A stretch of 64,000 nt of DNA, from the NCBI RefSeq assembly GCF_029873635.1, contig NC_080426.1:53706093-53770092 (forward strand), given 5' to 3'. This document shows positions 34,001-45,676 of the stretch, one piece after another. The stretch comes from Malania oleifera (taxonomy: Eukaryota; Streptophyta; Magnoliopsida; Santalales; Ximeniaceae). The notes under the pieces were generated by a model. It saw nothing but the letters and a program-made list of their open reading frames with translations. It ran no database searches and had not been told where the DNA came from. How positions within the stretch are numbered: the first letter of the stretch is position 1; every line of letters begins with the position of its first letter. A program made the position numbers and the translations under genes.

Positions 34001-37000
34001 CAGTTTATACAACCCATTGATAACTCTAGGGAGTTGACTTCTATTTGTAAACAAACTATTCCTCCTCATAGCACCTTGACGAGCCAAGGCATTAGCCACT
34101 TTGTTCCCTTCTTTATACCAATGCTTTATTGAAAAGTCTACTCCCTCTAATAAACTGATCAACTGCTCCCAAAAATCCCACAAATACCACAAGGAGCACC
34201 TACTGGATCTTATCCAATTTACAACAATAATCGAATCACATTCAATATTAATACTAGTATGACGTAAATGTTTGTAAATCTTTATTTTCTCTAACACAGC
34301 TCTCAATTTAGCTTCATTATTTGAACAAGAACCAAAATATTTTGAAAAACCAAAAACAAAAAAACCTGTATGGTCTCTAAGGATGCCACCACCACCCTCT
34401 GGCCCTAGGTTCCCCAAGCTACTCCCATCCAAATTTAGTTTCAACCTCCCTTACTCCGGTTTTAGTCATTTCACACATTGCATAGTTTTAATCCTTTTAT
34501 TTACAATTTGTACTTCCAGATTCTGCAATATCCGAAAATCAGCATCCTTTAACTGAGTCATTCCTGTCATATTCTTGTTCAAAACTCCCACCCAATACTT
34601 AATGGACAGCCACACATCTGTAGTACTCTCCAATTTCCCCTCCATTCGAGCCGCACATCTCCTTCTTCACAGCCTCCAAACTACTAAATAATAAATCAAA
34701 CCCATCAATGATCTCATTTGAGAAAATCTGGAAGCCCTATTAAACCACATTTGGACTCTTTCTTTCCAACTTTGTTGTGGTCTCTAAGGATGCCACCACC
34801 ACCCGCCGGCCCTGGGTTCTCCAAACTGCTCCCATCCAAATTTAGTTTCAATCTCCCTTGCCCCGGTTTTAGCCATCTCACACATTGCATAGTTTTAATC
34901 CGTTTATTTACAATTTGCACTTCCAGATTTTGCAATATCCAAAAATCAGCATTCTTTAACTGAGTCATTCCTGTCATATTCTTGCTCAAAACCCCTACCC
35001 AATATTTAATGAATAGCCACACATCTGTAGTACTCTACAATTTTCCCTCCATTTGAGCCACACATTTCCTTTTCCACAGCCTCTAAACTACTAAATAAGG
35101 AATCAAACCCATCAATGATCCTATTTGAGAAAATCTGGAAGTCCTATTAAACTACATTTGGACTCTTTCTTTCCAAGTTATAGATTTAAAATTATATAAA
35201 ATTTAATATAATTCCCTCCAAATCCTTTTCAGTGGCCAAATCAGATCTTTCTTTCTTAATCTTCCTCTCCTGGTAGTCGAACCAGTTTTCACCTCTTCTA
35301 GCCCTTAAGACTCGTTAGGTCTAACAACTGAACTCATTGGTCTTAATCTGTCTTCAAACCCATCATTCCCTGCTCTCAGACTTCTATTAGTGGGAATGAT
35401 GATTGCACCCATGTTCAGCTATCTATTATGTGTTCCCACCACATTCCTAACCGGTAGGGCCGTTCTCCTAATAGTCCTTAGAAATGTGTTTTTCTCATTC
35501 CCATATTTTACAACTTATCTAAATCTAAACAATTTTGAATTTAAAATAGAATTCTATACATCCAAACTATCATTAGAGAATTCATGTAGCACAAATGAAA
35601 TAAATAGAATAATGATGACTTGTATGGCAAATAAAATCATGTTCCATGAAAAATAAATAGGATTAAGCCTAACAAATTAGAAATTAATATAAAAATAAAA
35701 ATTGCCTAGGTCCAATGCATAAGGCAGTCATCAAGTGAAAGATATTCAGGATATATGTTCCCTTCAGCTGGACCTCAACAAGATATTTGGAACATTTTCA
35801 GGCGTTGTCAACTGCTTAACTGTGTGGGAGTTTAGATCTGTTCATACTGGCATTAGCTATATGTCATATTGATAATAAGAACATTTAGCTGATTCAATTT
35901 ATTCTCTTTTTTATACTATTATTTTTGTTGGAACAGCTTATGATTTAGCTTGCAGTAATATATATATATTGGATCATAATGTAAATGTATTGACCAAAAG
36001 TATGTACAAATAAAGGCGTTACCCAATTAAGGGGGAAGGCACAAAGAAGCCTCGAGGCTCGAGCTAATACACCAAAACCCTGGGCATACCCAGGGCCACC
36101 AAGGCAATAACAAAACAACTCAAAATATAACACTCTTCAGACAACCGAGACCTTCAGACAGCTACAGCAAAACAAACAGAACAAAGTAAATTACAAACTG
36201 ACATCATTCCTCCAATCTGCAAGGAGAGGAAACCTGTTGTAAACCACCCTGTAAGTATGAGCTTTGATAACTCTAATCATAGCTTTGGGAGAAGTCACCA
36301 GCCCTTCAAATTTTCTTCTATTCCAGAAATGCCATATGTAGTACACTGGCAGCAAAGCAGATTTTCTTAGCTACTACCTGCACACCGGTACCTCTTGATT
36401 CCTTATGAAGTCATTTTAATGAAGCTTTTATGGTTGTCATGAGTCTTGAAATTCCCAGCCACTTTCTCAGATAATTCCAAACAGGAACAGTGTTACTACA
36501 TTTGAAAAATAAATGATCAGTTGTTTCATCTTCTGTTCTGCACATGGCACATTTCAGATCCTGACCTTCCATCAACAGCCTATCACATGTAAGGAGTTTG
36601 CCTTTACCCCTAAGCCAAAGAACAAAAGCATGCTTTGGCGTGCTTCCGCTTTTCCAAACCTCAGCAAACCAGGGAACCTTTCTGCCTTTGTTTCTCCAAT
36701 GACTATATATTTTTGAGCAACAGAGTTTATCTTCCATCAGCCAGTGTCTGAATTTTCCTTCTGCTGCCTGATGACCCCTGTAGTCTTTAATCAACAGATT
36801 CTTAAGTCAACAATCTTTTTAAATAAGGGAGAGTCTTCATGTTTATAGGTGGCCTCCCAAATATCTTTACCCCTCAAGTAAAAATGATTGACCCACTTAG
36901 ACCAGAGAGCATCTTTTTTTCTCATGAATATTCCAGAGAGTTTTCGAAAGGAGAGAGCTGTTCCAGGCATTAATGTCAAACACACCCAGCCCACCTTCTT

Positions 37001-37913
37001 CTTTAGGGAGGCAGGCATCCCACCCAATTCCATCCTCCAATATGGGACAATGGGACTTGTTATTGAGAGCTACAATTACATGGCTACAGCTGCTCTCAGG
37101 AGACTTCAATACGACATTGGAAGTTTTGCAAAAGGCCAACCTCCCAACAAACTATAAAATGCTCATTACCCCTCCACCCTTTTGGGTCTCAAATCTCAAT
37201 GTCCCCACTTCCTCATGGGCCTGCGTATTTATGTGGTGTCAAGCAGCAAGTGGAAGAGTGAGTTTAATTGGCCTACCTACAGTAATTTGGTTCCGATGGA
37301 CCATTTTTAATACAAAGCTTTGAAAGCTGGTTTTGAAACCGAACTGAACTAAACTGTTAAATGGTAAACCGAATTACAAAAGAACCGAGGGTTTTGGTTC
37401 AGTAATGGTTCTGCATTTTTGAGAACTAAGTGGTTTGGTTCGGTATCTATTATTGAGTAAAACCAAACTGAATACACCCCAATCCCCAAGAACACCAATT
37501 GTGTTGTATGTGGTGTTGGTATCCAAGCAATTACTTCTACAAACTTGTGATCTATTCTGTGCAAATTGAATTACTTCATTTCAAGCGCTTAGTTGTCATT
37601 GACCTGGCATACTTTGTTCTTTAAGTAGCAGGGGTTGTTTAAGAGCCTAGGGGATATGGAAAATTGCTCATTTCTTTTCATGGTTTCTTAAACTATTTTT
37701 TATATATGACAGTTGTGCAATGCTATTATTATAAGTGATGAACTTTTGCACCTGGTTGCTTCAGGAATTACTGGCTTATGATTTTACTTGATGCAAAATT
37801 GAAACTCTTAGGCACAATGATATCATATGAAATCCTTGCTAACTTGATAATTGAACAGAGTTGAGAAGGTAAAGCATGGATTTGGCATGAAGGCTCTAAG
37901 AGCACCTGCGTAA
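28078..37913 (+). CDS. EDR4-like: EDR4-like zinc-ribbon protein (DUF3133 family), five exons, 911 aa
   Basis: Exons read from sequence: 28078-28189, 28558-30841, 31722-31782, 31877-32100 and 37859-37913. All introns are GT-AG and the frame is kept, giving 2736 nt. The N-terminal zinc ribbon has Cys at about 11, 14, 29 and 32 (CPKC, CGGCG) with LPELPDYSVYQC. A short Leu-rich helix lies near 228-250, then a Tyr/Pro/His-rich middle. The DUF3133 zinc ribbon is near 483-540 (CCNCFELL, CGACS). The C-terminus is conserved (GPIHPGQYW, FQAGFWGVMGGPCLGIIP, RSYIIEISGKVLDEDSGEELDSLGKLAPT, VEKVKHGFGMK). Arabidopsis EDR4 is a membrane/endosome-associated negative regulator of powdery-mildew resistance that works with EDR1 and clathrin. 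The same role here is inferred. Reading into intron 2 gives TGG-TAA at once, so its retention would truncate the protein at residue 799. Confidence 0.9.
33651..35187 (-). mobile_element. 5'-truncated L1-type LINE with 13-bp target-site duplication
   Basis: The direct repeat AAGTTATAGATTT flanks the insertion at 33651-33663 and 35175-35187. Just inside the left repeat is a T-rich tract (33661-33706), the poly-A tail of a minus-strand element. The minus-strand ORF 34444-33965 is an RNase H domain typical of plant LINE 3' ends: LNLDGSS, GGGGILRDH, NNEAKLRAV, IECDSIIVVNWI and GNKVANALAR. A second, truncated copy of its start lies at 34714-35022. The 5' parts (endonuclease, RT) are absent. It lies antisense in intron 4 of the host gene. 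Confidence 0.85.
34371..35177. repeat. Tandem duplication inside the LINE, period 407 bp
   Basis: 34371-34770 and 34778-35177 are highly similar end to end: both run from TGGTCTCTAAGGATGCC through CCATCCAAATTTAGTTTCAA to GGACTCTTTCTTTCCAA. The second copy abuts the right target duplication, so the element's 5' end is itself the duplicated unit. Confidence 0.85.
36000..37160 (-). pseudogene. LINE fragment with RT zinc-binding domain
   Basis: The minus-strand pieces 37139-36897, 37033-36791 and 36794-36411 form one broken reading with frameshifts: GIGWDACLPKEEGGLGVFD, LWSKWVNHFYLRGKDIW, VPWFAEVWKSGSTPKHAFVLW, then GKLLTCDRL, CAMCRTEDETTDHLFFKC and WNYLRKWLG. This is the reverse-transcriptase zinc-binding (zf-RVT) region at the C-terminus of plant LINEs. 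Boundaries are approximate and I found no target duplication. It lies in the same intron as the RNase H-bearing LINE but does not overlap its sequence. Confidence 0.8.
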
Positions 37914-40741
37914 GCTTTGTTTTTCTAAGGTCACATGGTTTTAGCCATCGTCTGACGTGGAAGATCTGGAAGTTGAGCATGGTTTCTTCCCAAATATATT
38001 TTCAGAGGAAAATGGGATAAATTTTTCTTGCATTCTCAGAAAGAAAATATGATACAGCATTGGGTACATCCCCGCTTAGTGGGACTTAAAAAGGTTTGGT
38101 TGTAGTTGTGTTATTAGGCACATCCACAATGTCTTGAAGCTGCATTATCTGGAAATTGTGTTTGGTCAGTGTCTTGCACCTCTGCTTCGCCTGGCAATCG
38201 TGTTTGATGTATCAAAAGTAAATTGTAATGCACGATCAAGCAGAATTATAGCCATGTTTACATCTGTATATTTATGTAATCTGTTTCCATTAACTGTGTC
38301 TTACTGCTTGTTCTGTGATTATTTTGTTGGGTAGATAATTTTGAAGTTGCCCATCCCCATCTCTCATTCTGGTCATGAATATATACAATTCTATGATAAC
38401 CAATTCACAAGACACAAAATCACATTTTATTGATGAACACTGAATGATTAATTAATGAATATGCCTTACTTTATGTTTGGGAGAGGTCTTACATTTGAAT
38501 TTGTGCGGATTTGGATAAAATGTAATACAAAATTGTATTAAATTTTAATGAAATTTTTTGAAATTTTCAAATTCAAACTCAAAATGCTCCCAATTGTATT
38601 GTAAGATGTTTTTCCAAAAGATATATATGTATTTCTGCTAAATAAGCCAGCTGGTAAGTGCAAAGTTTTCAAGGATTGTCATTATCTCCTGTTTCCAAAG
38701 GCCTAGGGTTGAGCCCAGAAGCAATAATTTCAAGAAAATTTGGGCATGCAGTGCAAAATGATTCATGATGGTCCCAATTGAAGGTTCATTGTCTTTGGAT
38801 TGTCCAAGAACCATTGTTTAAGATATTCCTTGAATCTTGATGGATCAGGCCTTAAGTCTCACCAAGTACAGTCAGTCACATGAATCTTTGTCCAAATCTT
38901 GTTGCTCTGGGGGAGGATTATAGGACTATTGCTTTAATATTTTGAGCCCTCACCTATTGGTGAATGGTAAAGTTCTAATGATGGTATATTTGCTTCAAGA
39001 AGGGAAAAAATAGTCCTTTCATCTTGGCACAAGAATTTTTCCTAGTAAGATTGATCAAACCCTCTAATCCTATTCAAAAGTTTTTGAGACCCCCTTTCTT
39101 AGGTCCTAGGGAGTCCATAGATATTCCCCCTACATGTTTAAAAATCTCACATATCTTTATCCATATTCATAGAATATCTCTTAGGAGTGGTGGGAGAACT
39201 AGCACTCACATGGCATTTAGATTTATTAAAATTGATATTCAACCCTGAGGAATGTGTTTAAAGTACCTAGAATTTCATTGAAAGTAAGAAAACTGGCAAA
39301 ATCAATTTCAATAGTGAGAAATTTGTCAATGACAAATACTATCATGATATTTGGAGTTGGAAATTGGTTATTGGATTTAAATTTGTATAAATTTTAATAA
39401 AATATATATTATAAAATAAAATTGATTTTTTTCCTTAATCCATACATATTCAAATCCGAGACCTGAAATTTATGTTCTTAAATAATGATAACACTTAGTA
39501 TGCAGTTGGGAGTTTGAATTTTATAGTTTTAAACTTGGATTTTATTTATTTATTTTATGTGTAGATTTGAGTAAAATTCATACAATTTTGTATTATATTT
39601 TATTTAAATTTATACAAATCTAAATCTAAAACTTTCCCAAATACAAGATTAGGGTTCCTTTCTTTTGACTTTCAATTTTATCATTGCATCTGCGTGGCTT
39701 AAAATGCTCGTCAAAGATTCATGGGAATGACAACAAAATAATATAGGTAGGACTACATGATTTGCTCATCTAATTAATCTTGGAGAAATCTCTCTAGAGG
39801 CTTATAGTAATGAAGATAGAATAAGATGCAATTGCTAGATATTGAACTATGGTTGCATTCAAACTTTATTTTTTTGAGTATAATTTCTACAAACGATCCT
39901 TCTATGTTCTATTAAGCTTTTCTTATATTTGACATAATCATTATACTTATTTTACTTTCTTTTAGAAAAAATGAAAGAAATTCATCTACGAATGGGATAT
40001 TAGTTGAAATTAGATTTTTAGACAAGTAATTTGCATTTTAGTGATGATATTTTTCAAGATTTGAATTAACTAGTGTGTCAATAATTTGTATAATCGATAG
40101 AATAAATCATAGTGAATTAGTTAGGTGTCCACCCTCACCCACGCTGTCTGACCCCATAGCCAACGCAGGAGGTAAATTCCGATTTTTGCTCAGCGAGACA
40201 GGAATTGAATTCGGACTTATATTGTCAAGCAGCCCATCGTGTTAGGACCGGAAGAGTCCATAAGCGTGTTTGATACACATTGGTGAGCATTAACTTGATT
40301 CAAAAGCTTATATCTATTAGATCTTGAGTTCAATCATGTATATAAGCATCTATTATTTACTCAAATTTTTTAATATGAAATAAATTCAGAAGTGAAATTC
40401 CCAACCCACCACAGATCCCCCTGCCTCAGGTGGATTCAAGCTTCTGAAAAATTGACGTAATCCAATCAAAATTGGTGTAGCTTGTTCTGAGATACAAACG
40501 ACATGCACTTTGTAGAGATGGCCCTTCAAAAGTTAAAACTACAGCCTGCAGGAAGAGAACAGGCTGCATGAGCAAATCACGAGGGGCCTACAGCTCAATT
40601 CTCCCTTCTGCGCCGGCCAGGGCCCATGTGTCTATCTCCAAACTGCCCCAAATGCCGCCAATGGCTCTGTCGCGCGCATGACCTGCCCATACCTGAAATT
40701 ACAGTTTAGCCCATAAAGGGTGCCTAAATGGGTCACAGCTG

Positions 40742-40775
<34 letters not shown>

Positions 40776-41925
40776 GACTGGAAGGCACAGGGGGTTGGGA
40801 GTTGGGACCAATTATTTCAGGATAATACATTCATTAAAGAGAATTTGACAATTGTAAGGATGCTATTCCATGTAAAGCAAAGTCTCTCCTTGGATACTTT
40901 TGCTTTGCTCTGCCCACTAAAAGATATGGAGAGAGTATAGCTGCTCCTTCCATTTGGTTTTGCAGGGGATTGATTCCCGTAAGTTTCTTTATGTCATCTT
41001 TAATAACATCGTATCTTAATGATACCGAGAGTTAAATCCATCTCAATTTGAAGAAAGTTATTATTTACTTTCCTATAATTAATTTTGAGAATTGAAGAGG
41101 GAACACAAACTGTAAGATCATATATGCTATGGTAATGGGAATTTATGTCTCCAAATTCTTAAAGACCTATAAAATTCAAAATAAACTATAAAATCACATT
41201 ACTTCATAAAAAGGGTGAGGGAAGAAAATGAATTTTGAAAAAGGAGTTTATTATTATTATTTTTTTAAAAAAACATGATTTGATAAAATGCATAAATTTA
41301 AAAAAAAATGAGGACTTCATCATCAAATTAAAATCAAGAAAACTAGTGGAAAAACATATATTTTGGGATTTTTGAAAACCTTTTTTAAACAAAAATTTTA
41401 TTGCCAGGTAAAGTGAGAATCATGGTTCATTCAATATAATTCTTTTGGCCGAGACCACAATTATACAATTTTTGAAAGTTAAGAATCCGTGCCACACTTA
41501 GTATTAAGAGAAAGAAAACATTATATAGTAAAGTCTTCCCTTATCTCATTATAAGTTAGAAATAGATTTTGGGAACAAAAAATAAGATTATGATTTTTTG
41601 ATATTTTTATTACATTTTTTTTAATAAAGACAATATTAAATAACAATAAAACACACACTAAACACACACATATTACTATTCAATTACACATAAAACACAT
41701 TAATATACCCATAAATACACATTATATAATTGTACACTTTAAAACACCCACATGCATACTAATATCCACACACACACACACACACAAATATTATACACAC
41801 TTAAATATAAATAAACTCATACATGCACACATACACATATCCACATATATATATACACACATAAATTTATATTTAGATCTATCCTAGCATGTTTATATAT
41901 ATATATATTATATATAAATATCTAT

Positions 41926-41994
<69 letters not shown>

Positions 41995-42354
41995 ATATAG
42001 AAACACACACACACACACTAGTAACTTTATTTTTGATGCACTTAATGTTCTAATATTTTCATACATTGCTGGTCCTAAATCTAGGTAAAGGAGCAGGGTT
42101 GCATTCGGTAACTAACAACCATTGTAAAACTTGTTAGTTCACTATGATATGAATGCTTGCCAATTATTTGATGGAGCATCCCTTATGAGCAACGTGTTGT
42201 ATTTATACCACCCAGATATAGTGAAAAATGGGCGAAGGTGGGCTAAGTTGTCGCCTTGAAATGGCATGCCATGTTGGCACCTAGGTAGAATGTCAAATAT
42301 ATGAGGATTTCCACATCATTCTAGACGTGAGTGGGTAAATAAGTTAGTTTAAGA
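37914..42354. other. 3' flank of the EDR4-like gene and intergenic DNA
   Basis: 37914-38340 is the likely 3' UTR; the polyadenylation site is not certain. AT-rich stretches at 38480-38640 and 39350-39660 share phrases such as ATTTGGATAAAATG and ACAATTTTGTATTA and may be decayed miniature elements. 40275-40410 is a copy of the dispersed repeat seen at 22255 and 22870. 40745-40772 is a CT microsatellite. 41620-42020 is a cluster of CA, TA and GT microsatellites. No further gene is recognised. Confidence 0.5.
41620..42020. repeat. Compound microsatellite region (CA, TA, GT)
   Basis: CA-rich sequence (41640-41850) with CACACACACACACACACA at about 41768, then TA runs (41890-41957), a GT run (41958-41984) and another CA run (42003-42018). 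Confidence 0.85.
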
Positions 42355-42840
42355 AACTAGGATTAGATTAACAACTTGGAATATAGGGGTACTAATGCAA
42401 AAAAAAGAAGAAGATAAAAACATGGAGATTGTGGACACAATGATTAAAAGAAAAATTAATCTAATCTACCTTCAAGACACTAAGTTGTTGGCGGAGAAAG
42501 CTAGAAACATTGATAAATTATGATTTAAATTTTGGTACACTAAAAAAGAAAAACATAAGAATGAGGTGAGAATTATTGTAGAGAAAAATTTAAAAGATAG
42601 CATTGTAGATGTCAAAAGAGTAAGGGATAGAATTATAAAAATCAAGATGATCTTAGGTCAAAAGATAATAAATATCATTGGTGTTTATGCTCCTCAAGTA
42701 GGCTTAGCAGAAAATCTTCAGAGACAATTTTGGGAAAATTTGGATGGTATTATAAAATACATATTAAAGACTGAGAAAATATTCATAAGAGCAAATCTAA
42801 ATGGATACATTGGAAGGGATAATAATATTAAGAAAATTGT
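42355..42840 (+). pseudogene. LINE endonuclease (EEP-fold) fragment
   Basis: The plus-strand reading gives LTTWNIGVLM, INLIYLQDTKL, KFWYTKKEKHKNEV, then the open segment from 42566: IIVEKNLKDSIVDVKRVRDRIIKIKMILG, IINIIGVYAPQVGLAE, RQFWENLDGII, EKIFIRANLNGYIGRD. This matches the AP-endonuclease-like domain of plant non-LTR elements often annotated as craniofacial development protein 2-like. An in-frame stop lies near 42520. The Gly-Asp of the usual GGDLNGH motif reads RANLNGY, so an active-site residue is lost. The fragment ends abruptly at about 42840. Confidence 0.75.
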
Positions 42841-42986
42841 GTTGTTTTCCAGTAAATCGTCGACAGTTTCAATAAACTCCTCGACGGTTGCTTTGATGGT
42901 TTGAAGACAGAATGTTTGTTGTGAGCAAACCGTCGAAGGATTCTGCAAATCGTCAATGGTTGTGTCAGCTGCTGAATTGCCGAGAA
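42841..42986. repeat. Short fragment rich in GTCGACGGTTT-type motifs
   Basis: Contains AAATCGTCGACAGTTTC, CCTCGACGGTTGC, GCAAACCGTCGAAGG and AAATCGTCAATGGTTG in 146 bases, the same motif type as gypsy LTR F (57105-57250). Probably a piece of a related gypsy LTR. It is squeezed between the LINE fragment and LTR D. Confidence 0.5.
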
Positions 42987-45178
42987 TGATGTGAATGGTG
43001 TATTCCCAAGAGGGGGGATGAATTGGAAATTTCAAACTTCCTAGGACAATTTATCTCTATTTTAAGATCCACGATTAGAATAACTTAACCTAGGGTCTCT
43101 CTAAGCATTTACCAATTCAAATGACAGTATATGGAAATATATAAATCATACACATCGTTCACAATAATTCAAATATAAACATACATGTGAAGGAAAGATA
43201 AATAGCCAAGACAAAGAGAGACACAATATTTTTATCGAGGTTCAGCCGAACAAGCTTACTTCCTCGCCTCAAGCTAACTAGCAAAAGGATTCCACTATTT
43301 GCTCACTTAACCAGGCGAAGCGATATCGTTTATACTCTCCTTATGGGGCGGAGACTCCCCATCTCAATTATAGGCCTGACTCACAACCATTTCTCCTTAC
43401 GAGGTGGAGTCACCTTAGCTCAATTATCAGGATGAGCCAAACTAGTTTCTCCTTACGAGGCAAAGTCTCCTTAGGTCAATTATCAAGTTAAGCCAAGCTG
43501 ATTCACCTTACAGGATGGTGACCTCCTCTTCCAGCCATGCCTTGAATACAAAGATATAAATTTTTGTGTACAAAGATATGCTTCTTAAATAAGCAGAGAT
43601 GTACAATATGAAAGTTCTAAAATGCACTCTCGCATGATGTGAATTTATGTTTAGTAGAGTATAGGTGTTTTTCTCAAAATAATTTTGCAATATTTGAAAC
43701 TGATGTATATGATAAAGCACTTCAAAAATTTAACCCTAATAAATATTTTTTCAAAAATATTTTTCAATGAAAAGTGTAGGAGAACCTAGGGTTTTTGATT
43801 TCAAATAATTTTTACCCAAATAAATGTAAGAGACCTTTCAAGCAAAGATATGTAGATGAAAATATGCTCAAGGTACTCTTAAACTATCCAAAGATTTTCT
43901 CAAAGATATATTTCAAAATAAATATAGGAGAAGTCTAGGGTACGTCTTTGCTCAAGAAGAATTTTTGTAATAAATGAGATGAACTTATGAATGGAGATGC
44001 AAAAAGATTCACAAGCCATAAAAGGTTTCTCCAAAAATATTTTATCAATAAAGAATATGTGAAGAAACACAAATTTTACTCTCGAGAAATAATTTTGAAA
44101 AAGAAAAGAGTAAATGAGAGTAAATTATTTTTGATATGAAAAATGAATGCCGAAATAAATGCTCTCTTGAAAAGATTTTCAAAATGATAAGTGTAAGAGA
44201 GTATAAATCAATAAAGCATACAAATATTTTCAGAGGATTTTCAACATCATCATTAGTTGATAAAGGAGTTATGAGGGGCTATTTACAGAGTTCTTGAAAA
44301 ATATGATTGTTTGGAACACAAAGGGAATAATTAAAATTGTTTAACTACAAATTAAACACATTTTTGCACTGAAAAATTTGGCAACGACTTCGTCGATCAG
44401 CTGACCTAAGTAAAAAAATCAAATTTCTTAGAGGCTTGGTCCACTAAGCAAATCGTCGGTCGACTGACCAAAGGAGATTGCGAACCCTTTATTAGTTTGG
44501 TCAGTTGTCCACAAGAGCAGGTTAGCCGAGTGAGTAGTGTCAGTCGAGTAGGGCAATATTGTTCTAAAAATGTTGGTCAATTGAGGAATGCAAAAAGACC
44601 AAGTTCTAAGGTCGGTCCACTGTGAAAACTTAATTAAAAAATGGTCGATCAATTGGGCTTTGTCAAACTTTGACTTCTGGCCTAAGGCATAGTCGATCGA
44701 TTAAGCCAATTTGAACGAGAGAGGATCGGTCGACTGGCGTCATTTTAAAACCTAAGATTAGCCCTAATTTTGACCGTAAATTCATTTAAAAACCTTTGTA
44801 AGTGTTTAGCAAATAATGTGAAAGGTTTTTCGTGAAAAACGTTGGTTCCCTAAGGTCAGTCTATGGTCTTGTTTGATTCTCTATGGTCAGTCTATGGTCA
44901 TTTTGAGCATAGCATCATATCATGTAGGGCATGCATTATTATAGACCAATCTAAACTAAATGCTATTACAAATGAAATAAATATGTCTTCTTTATTCTTT
45001 GCTTTTCAATCTTCATGTAATACACCAAGTAGAAGTGGTCTTTAAGTTCCTTATGGCTTCCATTTTCCTTATCCTTATGTGTGAGCTGAAATTTGAACCT
45101 GTCCAAGTATTAGACACACACATGAAAGACTTGTGCTTTGTCAGCATCAAATTAGGGATCAGATTCAAAAATTCAACG
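42987..45178 (-). mobile_element. LTR D: 3' LTR of a minus-strand Sirevirus-type element
   Basis: Starts TGATGTGAATGGTGTATTCCC and ends TTCAACG, about 2.19 kb. The first bases include CCCAAGAGGGGGGATGAATTGG. The ATCGAGGTTCAGCCG block is near 43235 and the array of GGTCGACTGACC motifs lies at 44385-44745. The following TCTCCCCTTTTTTGACG (45180) is the reverse of a polypurine tract, which identifies this as the 3' LTR. Its internal region continues, interrupted by LTR E and element C. Confidence 0.75.
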
Positions 45179-45676
45179 ATCTCCCCTTTTTTGACGATGA
45201 AAAACACATAAGAGCAAAATGGGTTAAGCCTTAAAAGGCTCTCTCTAACAATATGCATAACTTAAAAGATAAGCAATGAAACTTAGGCATATCAGAAGAC
45301 AGAAGACATTTTAGATAAATCATGCATTTAGATTTAGCATTAAAGCACATTAAAGTTCAGATATTGACCCCATTATTAAAAAAAATTATCTTATAAAAAA
45401 TTCGCTCCTTTTGGCATAAGGTCCTTTATAATTTTGTTCATAAAATTCTCTCCTTTTTGGCATCAGTAAAAGGGTTAAGTTAAATAGAAAACAATTTTAG
45501 CATTTAAAAAATAATAGCTTAAAAGAGAGCTCCACTTATTTGATACAAATACTGGGCATATAATTAAGCACAAAAAAACATTATAACTTGTCATTAAAAA
45601 CTTAAAATGACAAGATAAATATGGTCAAACCAGAAATATCTACAAACCATTGCAATTGAAAATAATTCATAAGACC
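45179..45676 (-). mobile_element. Element D internal region, 3' part with polypurine tracts
   Basis: Begins with the polypurine tract and has further pyrimidine-rich blocks CGCTCCTTTTGGCATAAG (45404) and TCTCCTTTTTGGCATCAG (45451). It is noncoding and parallels 50261-50850 of element C. It is broken at 45676 by solo LTR E and resumes at 47889. Confidence 0.65.

Larger units (their letters stand above)
32101..37858 (+). other. Intron 4 of the EDR4-like gene, 5758 bp, expanded by LINE insertions
   Basis: Donor GTAAGT follows LAPT at 32101; acceptor TTGAACAG ends at 37858. The other introns are 368, 880 and 94 bp. The intron holds a LINE at 33651-35187 and a second LINE fragment at about 36000-37160. 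It also holds a poly-A run near 32312, a T-rich and CTT-repeat stretch (33300-33400) and unremarkable AT-rich DNA. Recognition of the last exon rests on VEKVKHGFGMK, which I know from the family C-terminus. Confidence 0.8.
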
